In this document: piece after piece, positions 17,600 through 26,877 of the stretch
How the letters are laid out: every line of letters starts with the position of its first letter
Position numbering within the stretch: the first letter of the stretch is position 1
Origin: Acidovorax sp. NO-1
GTDB taxonomy: Bacteria; Pseudomonadota; Gammaproteobacteria; Burkholderiales; Burkholderiaceae_C
Reading direction: 5' to 3'
Assembly: GCF_000238595.1 (NCBI RefSeq)
Contig: NZ_AGTS01000083.1
Coordinates: 115,266 to 179,265 of the forward strand
Length of the DNA: 64,000 nt
The notes under the pieces: model-generated
The model's database searches: none
What the model was told of the DNA's origin: nothing
The model's input: only the letters and a program-made list of their open reading frames with translations
Made by a program: the position numbers and the translations under genes

Positions 17600-19543
17600 T
17601 TAAATCTCCTGCACCGAGAGTTGGCGCTCGATGGTGCCGACTTCACCGGATTCATACGTGATCTGCGCCTTCATCGTGACCGTCTGCTGGCCGCCGTAGA
17701 TCGCATCAATGATGGGCGCATAACGCTCCTCGACCACGTTGCGGCGCAGCTTGCGGGTTCGCGTGACCTCTCCGTCGTCGGGGTCGAACTCCTTGTGTAA
17801 GGACACGAAGTGATGCAGTTTCAACCCGTCTGGCAGGATGCTGTTGACGCGCTTGACCGCTGCCGTGACCAGTTCGATCACCTCGGGTTTTTGCGACAGG
17901 TCGGCATAGGACATGTAGGAAATGCCCCGTACCTCAGCCCAATGGCCCACCGGCTCCATGTCGATGCAGATGATGGCCGCCAGCGTGTCGCGGCCGCTCC
18001 CGAGCACGGCCACATCCTTGATGTACGGACTGAATTTGAGGCGGTTCTCAATGTAGTTCGGAATGTAGCGTTCGCCTTTGGAGGTATACACCACCTCCGA
18101 CAACCGTCCGAGCACCACCATGTGTCCATCAGGCTCGATATAACCTGCATCGCCCGTGTGCAGCCAGCCGTCCTCAAGTGCTTCACGGGTGGCATTTTCA
18201 AGTTTGTAGTAACCGGAAAACACGCTCCCGGAGCGAATCAAGACCTCTCCGTTGTCGCCGATCTTGACTTCCACACCGGGCAGCGGTTTGCCGACCGTGT
18301 GCAGGCGTACTTCTTCGGTGTCCTGCAAGGCAGTGAAGGCGCTGCTTTCAGTTTGACCATAAAACTGTCGCAATTTCACGCCCAGTGCGCGGTAAAAAAC
18401 AAAAGTGTCTTCGCCAATGGCCTCGCCGCCGGTGAAAGCACCTCGCAGGCGGGTGAGGCCAAACTGGTCCTTGATCGGTCCGAAGATCAACCACTCTCCC
18501 AGTTGCCGCTTCAGACGCTCTGTCAGGCTGGGCTGTTTTCCCTCGAGCTTGCGTCGTTCGGACGCCAGCGCCGAGTTCATGAAAACATCGTAGAGCCATT
18601 TCTTGAGTGGCGTCGAATCCTCCATGCGAACCTGGATGGTGGTCAGCATGTTGTCCCAGCTGCGGGGTGCCGCCAGATAGAAAGTGGGAGCCACCTCGCG
18701 CAGGTCGTGCAGCACCGTTTCCTGGCGTTCGGGGATATTGATGGTGAAGTGCAGCGCAACACCGGCGCCGACCGTGATGGCAAAGTCGCCCACCCAGGCC
18801 ATGGGCAGATAGGCGAGGATGGTCTCGCCAAATGTGAAGGCGCCCCCGCGATGGGCGTTGCGCACCCCCGCGAGGAAATTGCGGTGGCTCAGTACCACGC
18901 CCTTCGGCTTGCCCGTGGTCCCCGACGAGTGCACGAACACCGCCGGTCCGTCGGGCAGCGCCCGTTCGATCAAGGCATTTCGCAGTTTCGGCTCGGCACG
19001 CAAGCGATCTGCACCGATGGCCTGCAACTTTTCCCACGAAATCAGTCCGGGATTCGAATAGTTGGTCAAGCCGCGTGGCTCGTCGTAAATGATGTTCTTG
19101 ATCGTTGCACCCTGATCGCCCAGATCAAGCACCTTGTCGACTTGCTCCTGGTCTTCTGCCAGGACAAAGCGGACATGCGTCTCATGCATGAAGTGACGGA
19201 TTTCGTCGGGTGTTGCAGTAGAGTAGACGGGCATCGCGTAGCCGCCCAGCACGCCGGCCGCGAGCATGCCCATGTAGAGCCGGGGTCGGTTGTCGCCCAG
19301 GACCAGCAAGGCATCCTCTGCGCTAAAACCCAGGCTTTCCATGCCGGCCGCGCAGGCGAGCGTGGTATCCAGCATCTGCGACCAGGTGGTCTCCTGCCAT
19401 ATTCCCAGGTGCTTTTCGCGCATGGCCACGCGATTGCCCAGCAACTCGGCGTTGCGAGCCAGAATGTGGATGAGGGTGGTGTCGGTGCCCATATCCCATG
19501 TGGTGTTGCTGCCCTCGGCAGCATTGGTTTCAGTGCTTTGCAT
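17600..19543 (-). CDS. Long-chain-type acyl-CoA ligase (AMP-forming), second set
   Basis: AMP-forming CoA ligase of about 647 aa. The P-loop reads VHSSGTTGKPKGVVLSHRN, A5 is FYGQTESSA, the HTGDAGYIEPDG and VVLGRLSEV regions follow, and the lysine-bearing tail is TRTRKLRRNVV. The ATG at 19543 has GGGGGG 5 nt upstream and is preferred to the GTG at 19549. It overlaps the end of livG by 14 nt and precedes livH. It is only distantly alike to the ligase at 859-2727, so the two probably act on different acids. A short C-terminal extension (about residues 625-647, ending TIERQLSVQEI) follows the usual ligase end. Confidence 0.9.
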   Translation of the reverse strand: MQSTETNAAEGSNTTWDMGTDTTLIHILARNAELLGNRVAMREKHLGIWQETTWSQMLDTTLACAAGMESLGFSAEDALLVLGDNRPRLYMGMLAAGVLGGYAMPVYSTATPDEIRHFMHETHVRFVLAEDQEQVDKVLDLGDQGATIKNIIYDEPRGLTNYSNPGLISWEKLQAIGADRLRAEPKLRNALIERALPDGPAVFVHSSGTTGKPKGVVLSHRNFLAGVRNAHRGGAFTFGETILAYLPMAWVGDFAITVGAGVALHFTINIPERQETVLHDLREVAPTFYLAAPRSWDNMLTTIQVRMEDSTPLKKWLYDVFMNSALASERRKLEGKQPSLTERLKRQLGEWLIFGPIKDQFGLTRLRGAFTGGEAIGEDTFVFYRALGVKLRQFYGQTESSAFTALQDTEEVRLHTVGKPLPGVEVKIGDNGEVLIRSGSVFSGYYKLENATREALEDGWLHTGDAGYIEPDGHMVVLGRLSEVVYTSKGERYIPNYIENRLKFSPYIKDVAVLGSGRDTLAAIICIDMEPVGHWAEVRGISYMSYADLSQKPEVIELVTAAVKRVNSILPDGLKLHHFVSLHKEFDPDDGEVTRTRKLRRNVVEERYAPIIDAIYGGQQTVTMKAQITYESGEVGTIERQLSVQEI

Positions 19544-20369
19544 GCGCACCCCCCAGGTAGGCCTTGATCACACGTTCATCCTTCATCACGTCGGCAGGAA
19601 TACCGGTTCCGATGGTTTCACCATAGCTGAGCACCATCATGCGGTCGCAGATGCCGGTGATCACATCCATGTGGTGCTCGATCAGCAGCACAGTGACATT
19701 GCGCTCGGCACGCGCATCGAGGATAAAACGGGCCATGTATTCCTTTTCCTCCTGGTTCATGCCAGCCATCGGTTCGTCAAGAACCAGAAAGCTGGGTTCG
19801 GCCACCAACGCGCGTGCCAGTTCGACGCGCTTTTTCAGTCCGATCGGAATGCTGTCCACCAGCTCGTCGCGCACGCTCTGCAGCTGCAGGAAATCGATAA
19901 TCTCTTCGACCTTGAGCCGGCTCGCCATCTCATCCTTGCGACCCAGCCACCAGTAGAGGGCGGTTTTTGCCACGCCGGGCTTCATGTGGATGTGACGCCC
20001 CAGCAGGATGTTGTCAAGCACGCTCATGCCGTTGAAGAGCGCCAGGTTCTGGAACGTGCGCGCGACGCCCAGAGCTGCGACCTTGTGCGGCGCCATGCCG
20101 GTGATGTCGCGGCCATTGAGCCATATGCTGCCGACTTGGGGTGGAAAGAAGCCGGTGATGGCGTTGGTCATGGTCGTCTTGCCGCTGCCGTTGGGGCCAA
20201 CCAAGCCGAAGATCTCTCCACGCTCAATGCGCAAATTGGCATCCTTCAACGCGACGAGGCCGCCGAATCGCCGCTCCAGCCCTCGGCATTCGAGGGCGGG
20301 CACTGCCGCCGCGTTGCTGGCTTTCATCGGAGTTGGCCGCTGCTCTTTGGTATTGATGGTGTTTATCAC
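19530..20369 (-). CDS. livG: Liv-type ABC transporter ATP-binding protein LivG, second set
   Basis: ATPase of up to 279 aa with Walker A LVGPNGSGKTT, the LivG-type loop IPIGLKKRVELARALV, Walker B LVLDEPMAGMN and LLIEHHMDV. The longest frame starts at a GTG at 20369. An ATG at 20327 (MKASNAAAV) is also possible, and neither has a convincing ribosome-binding site. It is the first gene of the second liv operon. An operator-like palindrome lies 97-110 nt upstream. The ligase that follows overlaps its 3' end. Confidence 0.88.
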   Translation of the reverse strand: MINTINTKEQRPTPMKASNAAAVPALECRGLERRFGGLVALKDANLRIERGEIFGLVGPNGSGKTTMTNAITGFFPPQVGSIWLNGRDITGMAPHKVAALGVARTFQNLALFNGMSVLDNILLGRHIHMKPGVAKTALYWWLGRKDEMASRLKVEEIIDFLQLQSVRDELVDSIPIGLKKRVELARALVAEPSFLVLDEPMAGMNQEEKEYMARFILDARAERNVTVLLIEHHMDVITGICDRMMVLSYGETIGTGIPADVMKDERVIKAYLGGAHAKH

Positions 20370-20465
20370 TGAGGGTGCCTATGACATAGCACGGTCGACC
20401 AACTGCCTGTGCACAGCTTGCCGACCCGATTTTCTGTTCTGCATAAAAGTTTTTCATTGTTGCAC

Positions 20466-20479
20466 CTAACATTAGTTAG
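20466..20479. promoter_or_regulatory. Operator-like palindrome CTAAC-ATTA-GTTAG
   Basis: Perfect 5-bp arms in the gap between the end of the CoA-transferase gene and the start of livG. It is followed by AT-rich sequence. This places a probable promoter/operator for the second liv operon at this point and implies the upstream beta-oxidation operon ends at 20517. Confidence 0.75.
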
Positions 20480-20516
20480 GTATATGGGGTTTGCCCTAAT
20501 CTCTGGCACGCGGAGT

Positions 20517-21734
20517 TCATGTCGCAACGTGTTCTACGATGCTTCCCCGTGCGATCAGGGCATCAATGGCGGCGGCGCCGTAGCCGTGCTCCGTCAGCAG
20601 CTCACGCGTATGTTGGCCGAAGCGCGGCGGCGCGCTGTGGGCGCGCCCGGGTGTGCGTGACAGCTTGACCGGGATGCCGATGCCAGGCACACCCTCGACC
20701 TGCACCACCATGTCCCGATGCAGGGTGTGGGGGTCCGTCAATACCTGCGGAATGGCCCTGACGGCGCCGGCCGGAATACCGGCGGCCAGTAGGTCACGGC
20801 ACAGCTGTTCGCCATCCACCTCTTGCAACTGCGCCTCTAGCAAGGCACGCAGTTCGTCGCGATGGCGAAAACGCTCGGCGTTGGTGGCAAAGCGCGGCTC
20901 ACTGGCCATGTCGTGATGGCCGAGGAACTCGCACAGTTTTTTCCACTGCCCGTTGTTGCCGATGCCCAGGAAGACCTCGCAGGTCCGGGTCGGAAACTTG
21001 TCGTAGGGCACGATGTTGGAGTGCGCATTGCCGCTGAGCCTGGGTGTCTGGCCCGACTGCAACCAGTTTGCACTTTGCGGATGCAGCAGCGACACGGCGG
21101 TGTCGTACAGCGTGGCCTCGACGAACTGCCCTCGCCCGGAGCGCTGCCGCTCGATCACCGCCAGTAGCACGCCTATCACGGCCGACAGGCCGGTGGTGAT
21201 GTCGACCACCGGGACACCGACCCGCAGCGGGCCGGTGTCCGGCGTGCCGTTGACGCTCATCAGGCCGCCCAGTGCCTGCGCCACCGCGTCGTAGCCAGGC
21301 GCGCCGCCGAGCGGCCCATCGGCGCCGAAGCCGCTGACCCGGCAGTGGATCAGGCGCGGGAAGCGCTCGCGCAGCGTTTGTTCATAGCCGATGCCCCAGC
21401 GCTCCAGCGTGCCGATCTTGAAGTTCTCGATCAGCACGTCGGCGTCCGCCAGCAGCTTGAGAACGATCTCGCGCCCTTCGGGCTTGGACAGGTCGATCAC
21501 GATGTCGCGCTTGTTGCGGTTCAGGCCGTTGTAGTAGGCCGCCGTGCCGTCGTCGGCAAAGGGTGGGCCCCAGGCGCGGGTCTCGTCGCCAGCGGGCGGC
21601 TCGACCTTGATGACCTGCGCGCCGTGGTCGGCCAAAATCTGTCCACAGTACGGGCCACCGAGCACGCGTGAGAGGTCAATCACCTTCAGGCCGGCCAGGG
21701 CACCAAAGGCGGGCAGGGGAGCGCTGTTACCCAT
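20517..21734 (-). CDS. CaiB/BaiF-family (class III) CoA-transferase
   Basis: A 405-aa enzyme that moves CoA between carboxylic acids without a free intermediate. The family features VIDLSRVLGGPYCGQILADHG, NRNKRDIVIDLSKPEGRE and FGADGPLGGAPGYDAVAQA are present; the Asp in PGYDA is the expected catalytic residue. It may activate the incoming acid or recycle CoA from a ring-opened dicarboxyl-CoA (for example succinyl-CoA as donor). It is the last gene of the long leftward operon, 9 nt after an acyl-CoA dehydrogenase. Confidence 0.88.
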   Translation of the reverse strand: MGNSAPLPAFGALAGLKVIDLSRVLGGPYCGQILADHGAQVIKVEPPAGDETRAWGPPFADDGTAAYYNGLNRNKRDIVIDLSKPEGREIVLKLLADADVLIENFKIGTLERWGIGYEQTLRERFPRLIHCRVSGFGADGPLGGAPGYDAVAQALGGLMSVNGTPDTGPLRVGVPVVDITTGLSAVIGVLLAVIERQRSGRGQFVEATLYDTAVSLLHPQSANWLQSGQTPRLSGNAHSNIVPYDKFPTRTCEVFLGIGNNGQWKKLCEFLGHHDMASEPRFATNAERFRHRDELRALLEAQLQEVDGEQLCRDLLAAGIPAGAVRAIPQVLTDPHTLHRDMVVQVEGVPGIGIPVKLSRTPGRAHSAPPRFGQHTRELLTEHGYGAAAIDALIARGSIVEHVAT

Positions 21735-21743
21735 GGTGGCCTG

Positions 21744-22910
21744 TCAATAGGAGCGCGGCAGGCCCATCACATGCTCCGCGATGTAGTTCAACACCAGCTC
21801 GCGGTTCAACGGAGCCGTGCGCAGCAGCCGCACCAGACCGTACAAGTCGTAAATGCCGTATTCCTTGGTGAAACCGTTGCCGCCATGGGTCTGGATGGCC
21901 GCGTCAACGGCATGGATGCCGGCTTCGGCACCCGCGTACTTGGCGATGTTGGCAAACTCCCCGGCAGGCAGACCCTGGTCGAAGGCCCAGGCGGCCTTGA
22001 GCGCCATCAGCGAGGCCATCTCGATCTCGCTGCGGGCTATCGCGAGCGGGTGCTGAACGCCCTGGTAGGCGCCGATGGGGGTGTTGTTGAACACCTTGCG
22101 GTCGTTGGCGTAGGCCACCGCCTTCTTCAAGGCGAAGCGCCCGACACCGGTACACAAGCCAGAGAGGATGATGCGCTCGGGGTTGAGCGTGTCGAACAGG
22201 ATGTTGAAGCCTTTGCCGACTTCGCCCAGCACATCGGCCTCGGTGAGCTCCACGTTGTCGAAGAACAGTTGCCATTGTGTTTCGGGCACCGGGAAGGCAA
22301 CTTCAATCAGCGTCTTGCTGATGCCTTTTTTCTTCATGTCGACCATGAAGATGGTGAAGCCGTCGGTTTTCTTTTTCACGTCAGCGCGCGCTGTGGTGCG
22401 GGTCACGACCATGGCGTAGTCGGCGCAGTTGGCGTCGGTGATGAAGACCTTCTGGCCGTTGAGCTTGAAGCCGCCCTTGCCGTCGGACTTGGCGATGCTG
22501 GTGATCTCGATCGAGTTCGAGCCGGCGTTCGGTTCGGTGATGGCGAAGCAGAACTTGATGTCGCCGGTGCAGCCGCCCGGCAGAAAGCGGCGCTTCATGT
22601 CCTCGCTGGCGTGCTTGGCCAGCAGACCCATGGTCATGGTCGGTCCGACCACCAGGTTCAGCAGCGGAATGCCGTTGTTGGCCAGTCCCTCCATGAACAG
22701 CAGCATCTCGGTCATGCCCTGGCCGGCACCGCCATAGGCTTCGGGCACCATGATGCCGAGAAAACCGTCGTTGGTGATCTGCTCGTACAACTCGGTGGGG
22801 CGTTCGTTCTTGTTGGCGTAGCCGCGCCAGTAATTGTGGTCGAACTGCTTCGAGATACGGTCGCCGTACTCGTAGATCATCCGTTGTTCTTGGGTCAGCG
22901 CGAAATCCAT
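21744..22910 (-). CDS. Acyl-CoA dehydrogenase
   Basis: FAD enzyme of 388 aa introducing an alpha-beta double bond into an acyl-CoA, with electrons passing to ETF. Seen are FAITEPNAGSNS (substrate/FAD loop), VFITDANCADYAMVV, NPERIILSGLCTGVGRFAL and QTHGGNGFTKEYG, where the Glu occupies the usual catalytic-base position. The C-terminus LNYIAEHVMGLPRSY resembles that of the frameshifted dehydrogenase at 29641-30808 (CFIAEKVLGLPKSY), suggesting the two are paralogues. Substrate unknown. Confidence 0.9.
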   Translation of the reverse strand: MDFALTQEQRMIYEYGDRISKQFDHNYWRGYANKNERPTELYEQITNDGFLGIMVPEAYGGAGQGMTEMLLFMEGLANNGIPLLNLVVGPTMTMGLLAKHASEDMKRRFLPGGCTGDIKFCFAITEPNAGSNSIEITSIAKSDGKGGFKLNGQKVFITDANCADYAMVVTRTTARADVKKKTDGFTIFMVDMKKKGISKTLIEVAFPVPETQWQLFFDNVELTEADVLGEVGKGFNILFDTLNPERIILSGLCTGVGRFALKKAVAYANDRKVFNNTPIGAYQGVQHPLAIARSEIEMASLMALKAAWAFDQGLPAGEFANIAKYAGAEAGIHAVDAAIQTHGGNGFTKEYGIYDLYGLVRLLRTAPLNRELVLNYIAEHVMGLPRSY

Positions 22911-22977
22911 GGGGTGTTCTCCTGTGTACTTGGGAAATTCAGGCTCCTTCCCCGAGAGGGAGAAGGAGCGAACTCAA

Positions 22978-23781
22978 TCAGTTCTGGGCCGAGGGGAACT
23001 CGGGCGCGCGCTTCTCGCGCACCGAGGCCACGCCCTCCTTGGCGTCTTCGCCCAGGAAGCACAGCATTTCCATCGCCAGCGAGCTCTCGAAGATCGGGCG
23101 CGCCACGTTCATCCAGCCGTTGAGCGAGCGCTTGGTGAAGCGGATCGCCTGCTGGCTGCCATTGGCCAGTTTGTTGGCCACGGCCATGGCCTTGTTCATC
23201 AGCTCGGCGCGCGGCACGCACAGGCTGACCAGACCGATGCGCTCGGCTTCCTTGCCGTTCACGAACTCGGCCGTCATCAGGTAGTACTTGGCCTTGGCCA
23301 TGCCGCACAGCAGCGGCCACAGAATGGCTGCGTGGTCGCCGGCGGCGACGCCGATCTTGACATGGCCGTCGGTAATCTTGGCCTCCTCGGCCATGATGCT
23401 GATGTCGGCCAGGAAGGCGACTGCCAGACCGGCACCGACGGCCACGCCGTTGATGGCCGAGATGATGGGCTTGTCGCAGGCCATCATGTTGTAGACCACG
23501 TCCGAAGCCTCGGTCATGGTGTTGGCGATTTCCTTCGGGTTGCCGACCATGCCGGCCACCCATTCCAGGTCGCCGCCGGCCGAGAAGGCCTGGTCGCCCG
23601 CGCCGGTGATGACCGCCACCTTGGTCTTGGCATCGTCAGTGACCACGCCCCAGATCTTGGTCAGCTCCCAGTGCAGCCGGCCATTGGTGGCATTCATGAC
23701 CTCGGGGCGGTTGATGGTGATGACCAGCACGCCGTTGGGCTTGTGGTCGAACTTGAGGAATTGAAAGTCAGCGTAGTTCAT
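22978..23781 (-). CDS. Enoyl-CoA hydratase/isomerase family protein
   Basis: Crotonase-fold protein of 267 aa. The oxyanion-hole segments are [16 protein letters not shown] and [20 protein letters not shown]. The usual hydratase Glu pair is not obvious ([14 protein letters not shown] at the second position), so the reaction may be hydration, isomerisation or C-C bond hydrolysis. It lies between a MaoC-type hydratase and an acyl-CoA dehydrogenase in the leftward operon. Confidence 0.85.
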   Translation of the reverse strand: MNYADFQFLKFDHKPNGVLVITINRPEVMNATNGRLHWELTKIWGVVTDDAKTKVAVITGAGDQAFSAGGDLEWVAGMVGNPKEIANTMTEASDVVYNMMACDKPIISAINGVAVGAGLAVAFLADISIMAEEAKITDGHVKIGVAAGDHAAILWPLLCGMAKAKYYLMTAEFVNGKEAERIGLVSLCVPRAELMNKAMAVANKLANGSQQAIRFTKRSLNGWMNVARPIFESSLAMEMLCFLGEDAKEGVASVREKRAPEFPSAQN

Positions 23782-23838
23782 GTTGAGGCTCCTTGAAAAA
23801 AATTGAAAACGAAAACGAAAATGAAAGGCAAAGGACGG

Positions 23839-24696
23839 TCAGCGCAGCTCGGCGCGTCCGTTGTTCAGCACGACGATGTCGCGTTCGACGGCGCGGGCGC
23901 GAAAGGAAACGACCTTGCCATCCACCCATAGCTCGGTGCGTATCGTTTCGCCGGGGTAAACGGGTGACGAAAAACGCACATCCAGCGACTGCAGGGCGCT
24001 CGGGTCGCCGCCGCAGACGCGCTGGGTGAGTGCCCAGCCGGCGATGCCGTAGGTGGCCAGGCCGTGCAGGATGGGCTGCTTGAAACCAGCGGCGCTTGCC
24101 ACCGCGGGTTCGGCGTGCAGCGGGTTGTAGTCGCCCGAGAGGCGGTAGATCAGCGCGGCACGCGGCTGGGTGGCGAAATCGTCGCTGTGATCAGGCGCGC
24201 GCGTGGGCAGCTCATGCACGGTTTTGACCGGCCCGGCCGGGCCGCCAAAGCCACCGTCGGCGCGGCAGAAGGTGGTCGAGGTCAGCGTGGCCAGCAGTTC
24301 GCCGCTGGTGGCGTCCGTCACCGTGCGCTCGGTGTAGATCAGAGCCCCCTTGTCCGGCCCCTTGTCGATGATCTGGCTCACCCGCGTGCGCCCGATCACT
24401 TCACCCTCGGGCGGCACCGGCCGGTGCAGGCGCAAGCCCTGTTCGCCATGCACCAGCCGCACCCAGTCAACGCCGGTGGCCGGGTCCTTGAGCCACATGC
24501 CGGGATAGCCCAGCACCACCGGCAGAGTGGGCAGCGCCAGCAGGTTCTTTTCATAGACAAAGCGCAGCTCGGTCTCGTTGGTCGGGTCGGTGCCCAGGCC
24601 CACGCCCAATGCGTAGAGCATGGTGTCGCGCTGGGTGTAGCGATGGCGAACGTCCTCGAACGGCCATGCCATCAGTTTCTCGTAGTTGATCGCCAT
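23839..24696 (-). CDS. Two-domain MaoC-type (hydratase 2) enoyl-CoA hydratase
   Basis: A 285-aa double-hotdog protein like the hydratase part of peroxisomal multifunctional enzyme 2, making (3R)-hydroxyacyl-CoA. The N-terminal domain starts INYEKLMAWPFEDVRHRYT. The C-terminal domain has the active-site set LSGDYNPLHAEPAVASAAGF and PILHGLATYG. The start at 24696 is fixed by the conserved beginning, 11 nt after the preceding SDR gene. That SDR is of the same multifunctional-enzyme type, so the two together give a D-specific hydration/oxidation pair. Confidence 0.9.
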   Translation of the reverse strand: MAINYEKLMAWPFEDVRHRYTQRDTMLYALGVGLGTDPTNETELRFVYEKNLLALPTLPVVLGYPGMWLKDPATGVDWVRLVHGEQGLRLHRPVPPEGEVIGRTRVSQIIDKGPDKGALIYTERTVTDATSGELLATLTSTTFCRADGGFGGPAGPVKTVHELPTRAPDHSDDFATQPRAALIYRLSGDYNPLHAEPAVASAAGFKQPILHGLATYGIAGWALTQRVCGGDPSALQSLDVRFSSPVYPGETIRTELWVDGKVVSFRARAVERDIVVLNNGRAELR

Positions 24697-24707
24697 GGCA
24701 GATGACG

Positions 24708-25628
24708 TCAGACGGGATCCCAGGAGAACACGATGTTCGAGCTCTCCAGCGGATAGAAGTTCTGCTTCATGGCGGGCAACACGCGCTCGGCGATGGTCTC
24801 GGGTGTCCAGCCCTCGGCGGTGTGCATGCCGCGGATCGGGCGCGACTGGCTCATGAGGAAAATCTCGTTGCCGCGCACGGCGAAGATCTGGGCCGTGACG
24901 TCGGCTGCAGCATCGCTGGCCAGGAAGGTGGCCATGGGCGCAATCTGCTCGGTACCGAGTTTTTTCAGTTTTTCCACGCGTGCCTGTTGCTCGGGTGTGT
25001 CGGTGGGGATGGCGCCGATCATGCGGCTCCAGGCGAACGGCGAGATGCAGTTGGAACGCACGTTGTAGCGTTGCATGTCGCCGGCGATGTGGCGCGACAT
25101 GGCCACGATGCCCAGCTTGGCAGCGGCGTAGTTGGCCTGGCCCAGGTTGCCGATCAGGCCGGACGTGGAAGTCATGTGCACATAGGCACCCGACTTCTGC
25201 GTCTTGAAGTGCGGGGCGGCGGCGCGCGAAGTGAAGAAGCTGCCGTTGAGGTGCACGTCGATGACGGCGCTCCACTCCTCGGGCGACATGTTGAAGAACA
25301 GGCGGTCGCGCAGGATGCCGGCGTTATTGACGACGATGTCGATGCGCCCGAAGGTGTCGGCCGCGCATTCGATGATGCGGTTGGCCGTGGGCCAGGTCGA
25401 GACGCTGTCGGTGCTGAGAACGGCCTGGCCGCCAGCGGCCTTGATCTCGTTGACCACCTGCTGGCCGTGGCTGGCGTCATTGCCTTCGCCGCCGACCGAG
25501 GCGCCGATGTCGTTGACCACCACCTTGGCGCCTTGCGCCGCCATCATCAGTGCGATGTCGCGGCCGATGCCCCGGCCCGCGCCGGTGACCACGGCGACTT
25601 TGTCTTGCAGCATGTTGCCCTTGCTCAT
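24708..25628 (-). CDS. SDR-family (3R)-hydroxyacyl-CoA dehydrogenase
   Basis: A 306-aa SDR resembling the dehydrogenase domain of multifunctional enzyme type 2. The cofactor motif TGAGRGIG is followed by VVVNDIGASVGGEG, NNAGILRDRLFF is present, and the catalytic YAAAK is intact. The C-terminal extension after residue 240 (IFAVRGNEIFLMSQSRPIRG) is typical of this subgroup. It should oxidise the (3R)-hydroxyacyl-CoA formed by the adjacent MaoC protein to the 3-keto form. Encoded between the thiolase-fold and MaoC genes. Confidence 0.88.
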   Translation of the reverse strand: MSKGNMLQDKVAVVTGAGRGIGRDIALMMAAQGAKVVVNDIGASVGGEGNDASHGQQVVNEIKAAGGQAVLSTDSVSTWPTANRIIECAADTFGRIDIVVNNAGILRDRLFFNMSPEEWSAVIDVHLNGSFFTSRAAAPHFKTQKSGAYVHMTSTSGLIGNLGQANYAAAKLGIVAMSRHIAGDMQRYNVRSNCISPFAWSRMIGAIPTDTPEQQARVEKLKKLGTEQIAPMATFLASDAAADVTAQIFAVRGNEIFLMSQSRPIRGMHTAEGWTPETIAERVLPAMKQNFYPLESSNIVFSWDPV

Positions 25629-25658
25629 GAAATGACTCCTGGTTGTTGATATGAAAAA

Positions 25659-26816
25659 TCAGACGGTGGCGGCCGTGCCCAGCAGGGCCGTCACCTGGCT
25701 GGAAAGAACGCCGCCGTTGCCGTGGCACAGGGCGATCTCCGCATTCGGCACCTGGCGGTCGCCGGCCTCGGCGCGCAGTTGCTGCACGGCCTCGATCAGC
25801 AGGAACATGCCGTACATGCCCGGGTGACAGCACGACAGGCCGCCGCCATTGGTGTTGACCGGCAACGCGCCCCCCGGTGCGATGCGCCCGTTGCGCACGA
25901 AAGCGCCGCCTTCGCCCTTGGCGCAAAAGCCCAGGTCTTCGAGGAACAGCAGCGTGTTGATGGTGAAGGCGTCGTACAACTCCAGCACGTCCACGTCCTT
26001 CAGGGCCAGCCCGGCCATGGCGAAGGCGCGCGGCCCGGACTCGGCGGCGGCGGTGACCGTCAGGTCGGGCATGGAGCCGATCTGGCGGTGCCAGGTGGCC
26101 GCAGCCGCGCCGAGCACATAGACCGGCGGTTTGGGAAAGTCGCGCGCCCGCTCGCTGCGCACCAGCACCAGGGCGCCGCCGCCGTCGGTGACCAGGCAGC
26201 AATCGAGCACCGACAGCGGGTCGCTCACCAGACGCGAATCCAGCACCTGCTCGATGCTGAGCGGATCGCGTGCATGGGCCAGCGGATTGAGTTGCGCCCA
26301 CTGGCGCGCCGCCACCGCGATGTGCGCCAGGTCCTCGCGCGTGGTGCCGTACTGGTGCATGTGGCGAGCGGCCGCCAGCGCGTAGCTGGAGATCGGGTAG
26401 CGCGGCTCGTAGGGGGCTTCGTACAAGGGCGTTTCGGCCATCGACTTGAGCTTGCCGAAGCCCGAGCCCTGGTTGCTGCCGTAGCAAATGAGCGCCACTT
26501 CGCACTGGCCGGTGTGCAGCGCCATGGCGGCGGTAAGCAGGTGGCTCACATAAGACGAGCCGCCAACCATCGTGGCTTCGCAGAACTTGGGATGGATGCC
26601 CAGGTATTCGGCCACCGATAGACCGGCGAGGAAGTGGTAGGACGAGCCGGTGAACAGGCCATCGACATCGGACAGCTTCAAGCCGGCATCGGCCAGCGCG
26701 CCGTGCACCGCTTCGCCCAGAATTTCGAGCGCGCTGCGACCGGGGGTCATGGGCACGCCGCCCAGGCTGGCACCCACGATGGCGGCCGCGCCGCGCAGGG
26801 GAGATGTGGTGCTCAT
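25659..26816 (-). CDS. SCP-x/Ltp2-type thiolase-fold protein, probable retro-aldolase subunit
   Basis: Thiolase-superfamily protein of 385 aa without the nucleophilic cysteine: the usual CxS region near residue 85 reads ATMVGGSSYVSH. The C-terminal motif NTNGGGLSCCHPGMYG replaces the usual NxxGG-GHP block. This is the pattern of Ltp2-type aldolases of steroid side-chain degradation, which work with a DUF35 partner and use tyrosines; candidate tyrosines sit in LELYDAFT and HPGMYG. A DUF35 gene lies 61 nt upstream in the same operon. Claisen cleavage or retro-aldol cleavage are both conceivable; the missing Cys favours the latter. Confidence 0.85.
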   Translation of the reverse strand: MSTTSPLRGAAAIVGASLGGVPMTPGRSALEILGEAVHGALADAGLKLSDVDGLFTGSSYHFLAGLSVAEYLGIHPKFCEATMVGGSSYVSHLLTAAMALHTGQCEVALICYGSNQGSGFGKLKSMAETPLYEAPYEPRYPISSYALAAARHMHQYGTTREDLAHIAVAARQWAQLNPLAHARDPLSIEQVLDSRLVSDPLSVLDCCLVTDGGGALVLVRSERARDFPKPPVYVLGAAAATWHRQIGSMPDLTVTAAAESGPRAFAMAGLALKDVDVLELYDAFTINTLLFLEDLGFCAKGEGGAFVRNGRIAPGGALPVNTNGGGLSCCHPGMYGMFLLIEAVQQLRAEAGDRQVPNAEIALCHGNGGVLSSQVTALLGTAATV

Positions 26817-26877
26817 GGAGGACCTTCGTGCTGCGCACAGCGGTGCGAGCTTGCTTGGGAACGGCCCGACGCGGCGC

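Noticed and set aside
17810..19567. Long plus-strand open frame opposite the second ligase
   Set aside because: Same effect: it mirrors the conserved ligase gene, with no recognisable domain and biased composition.
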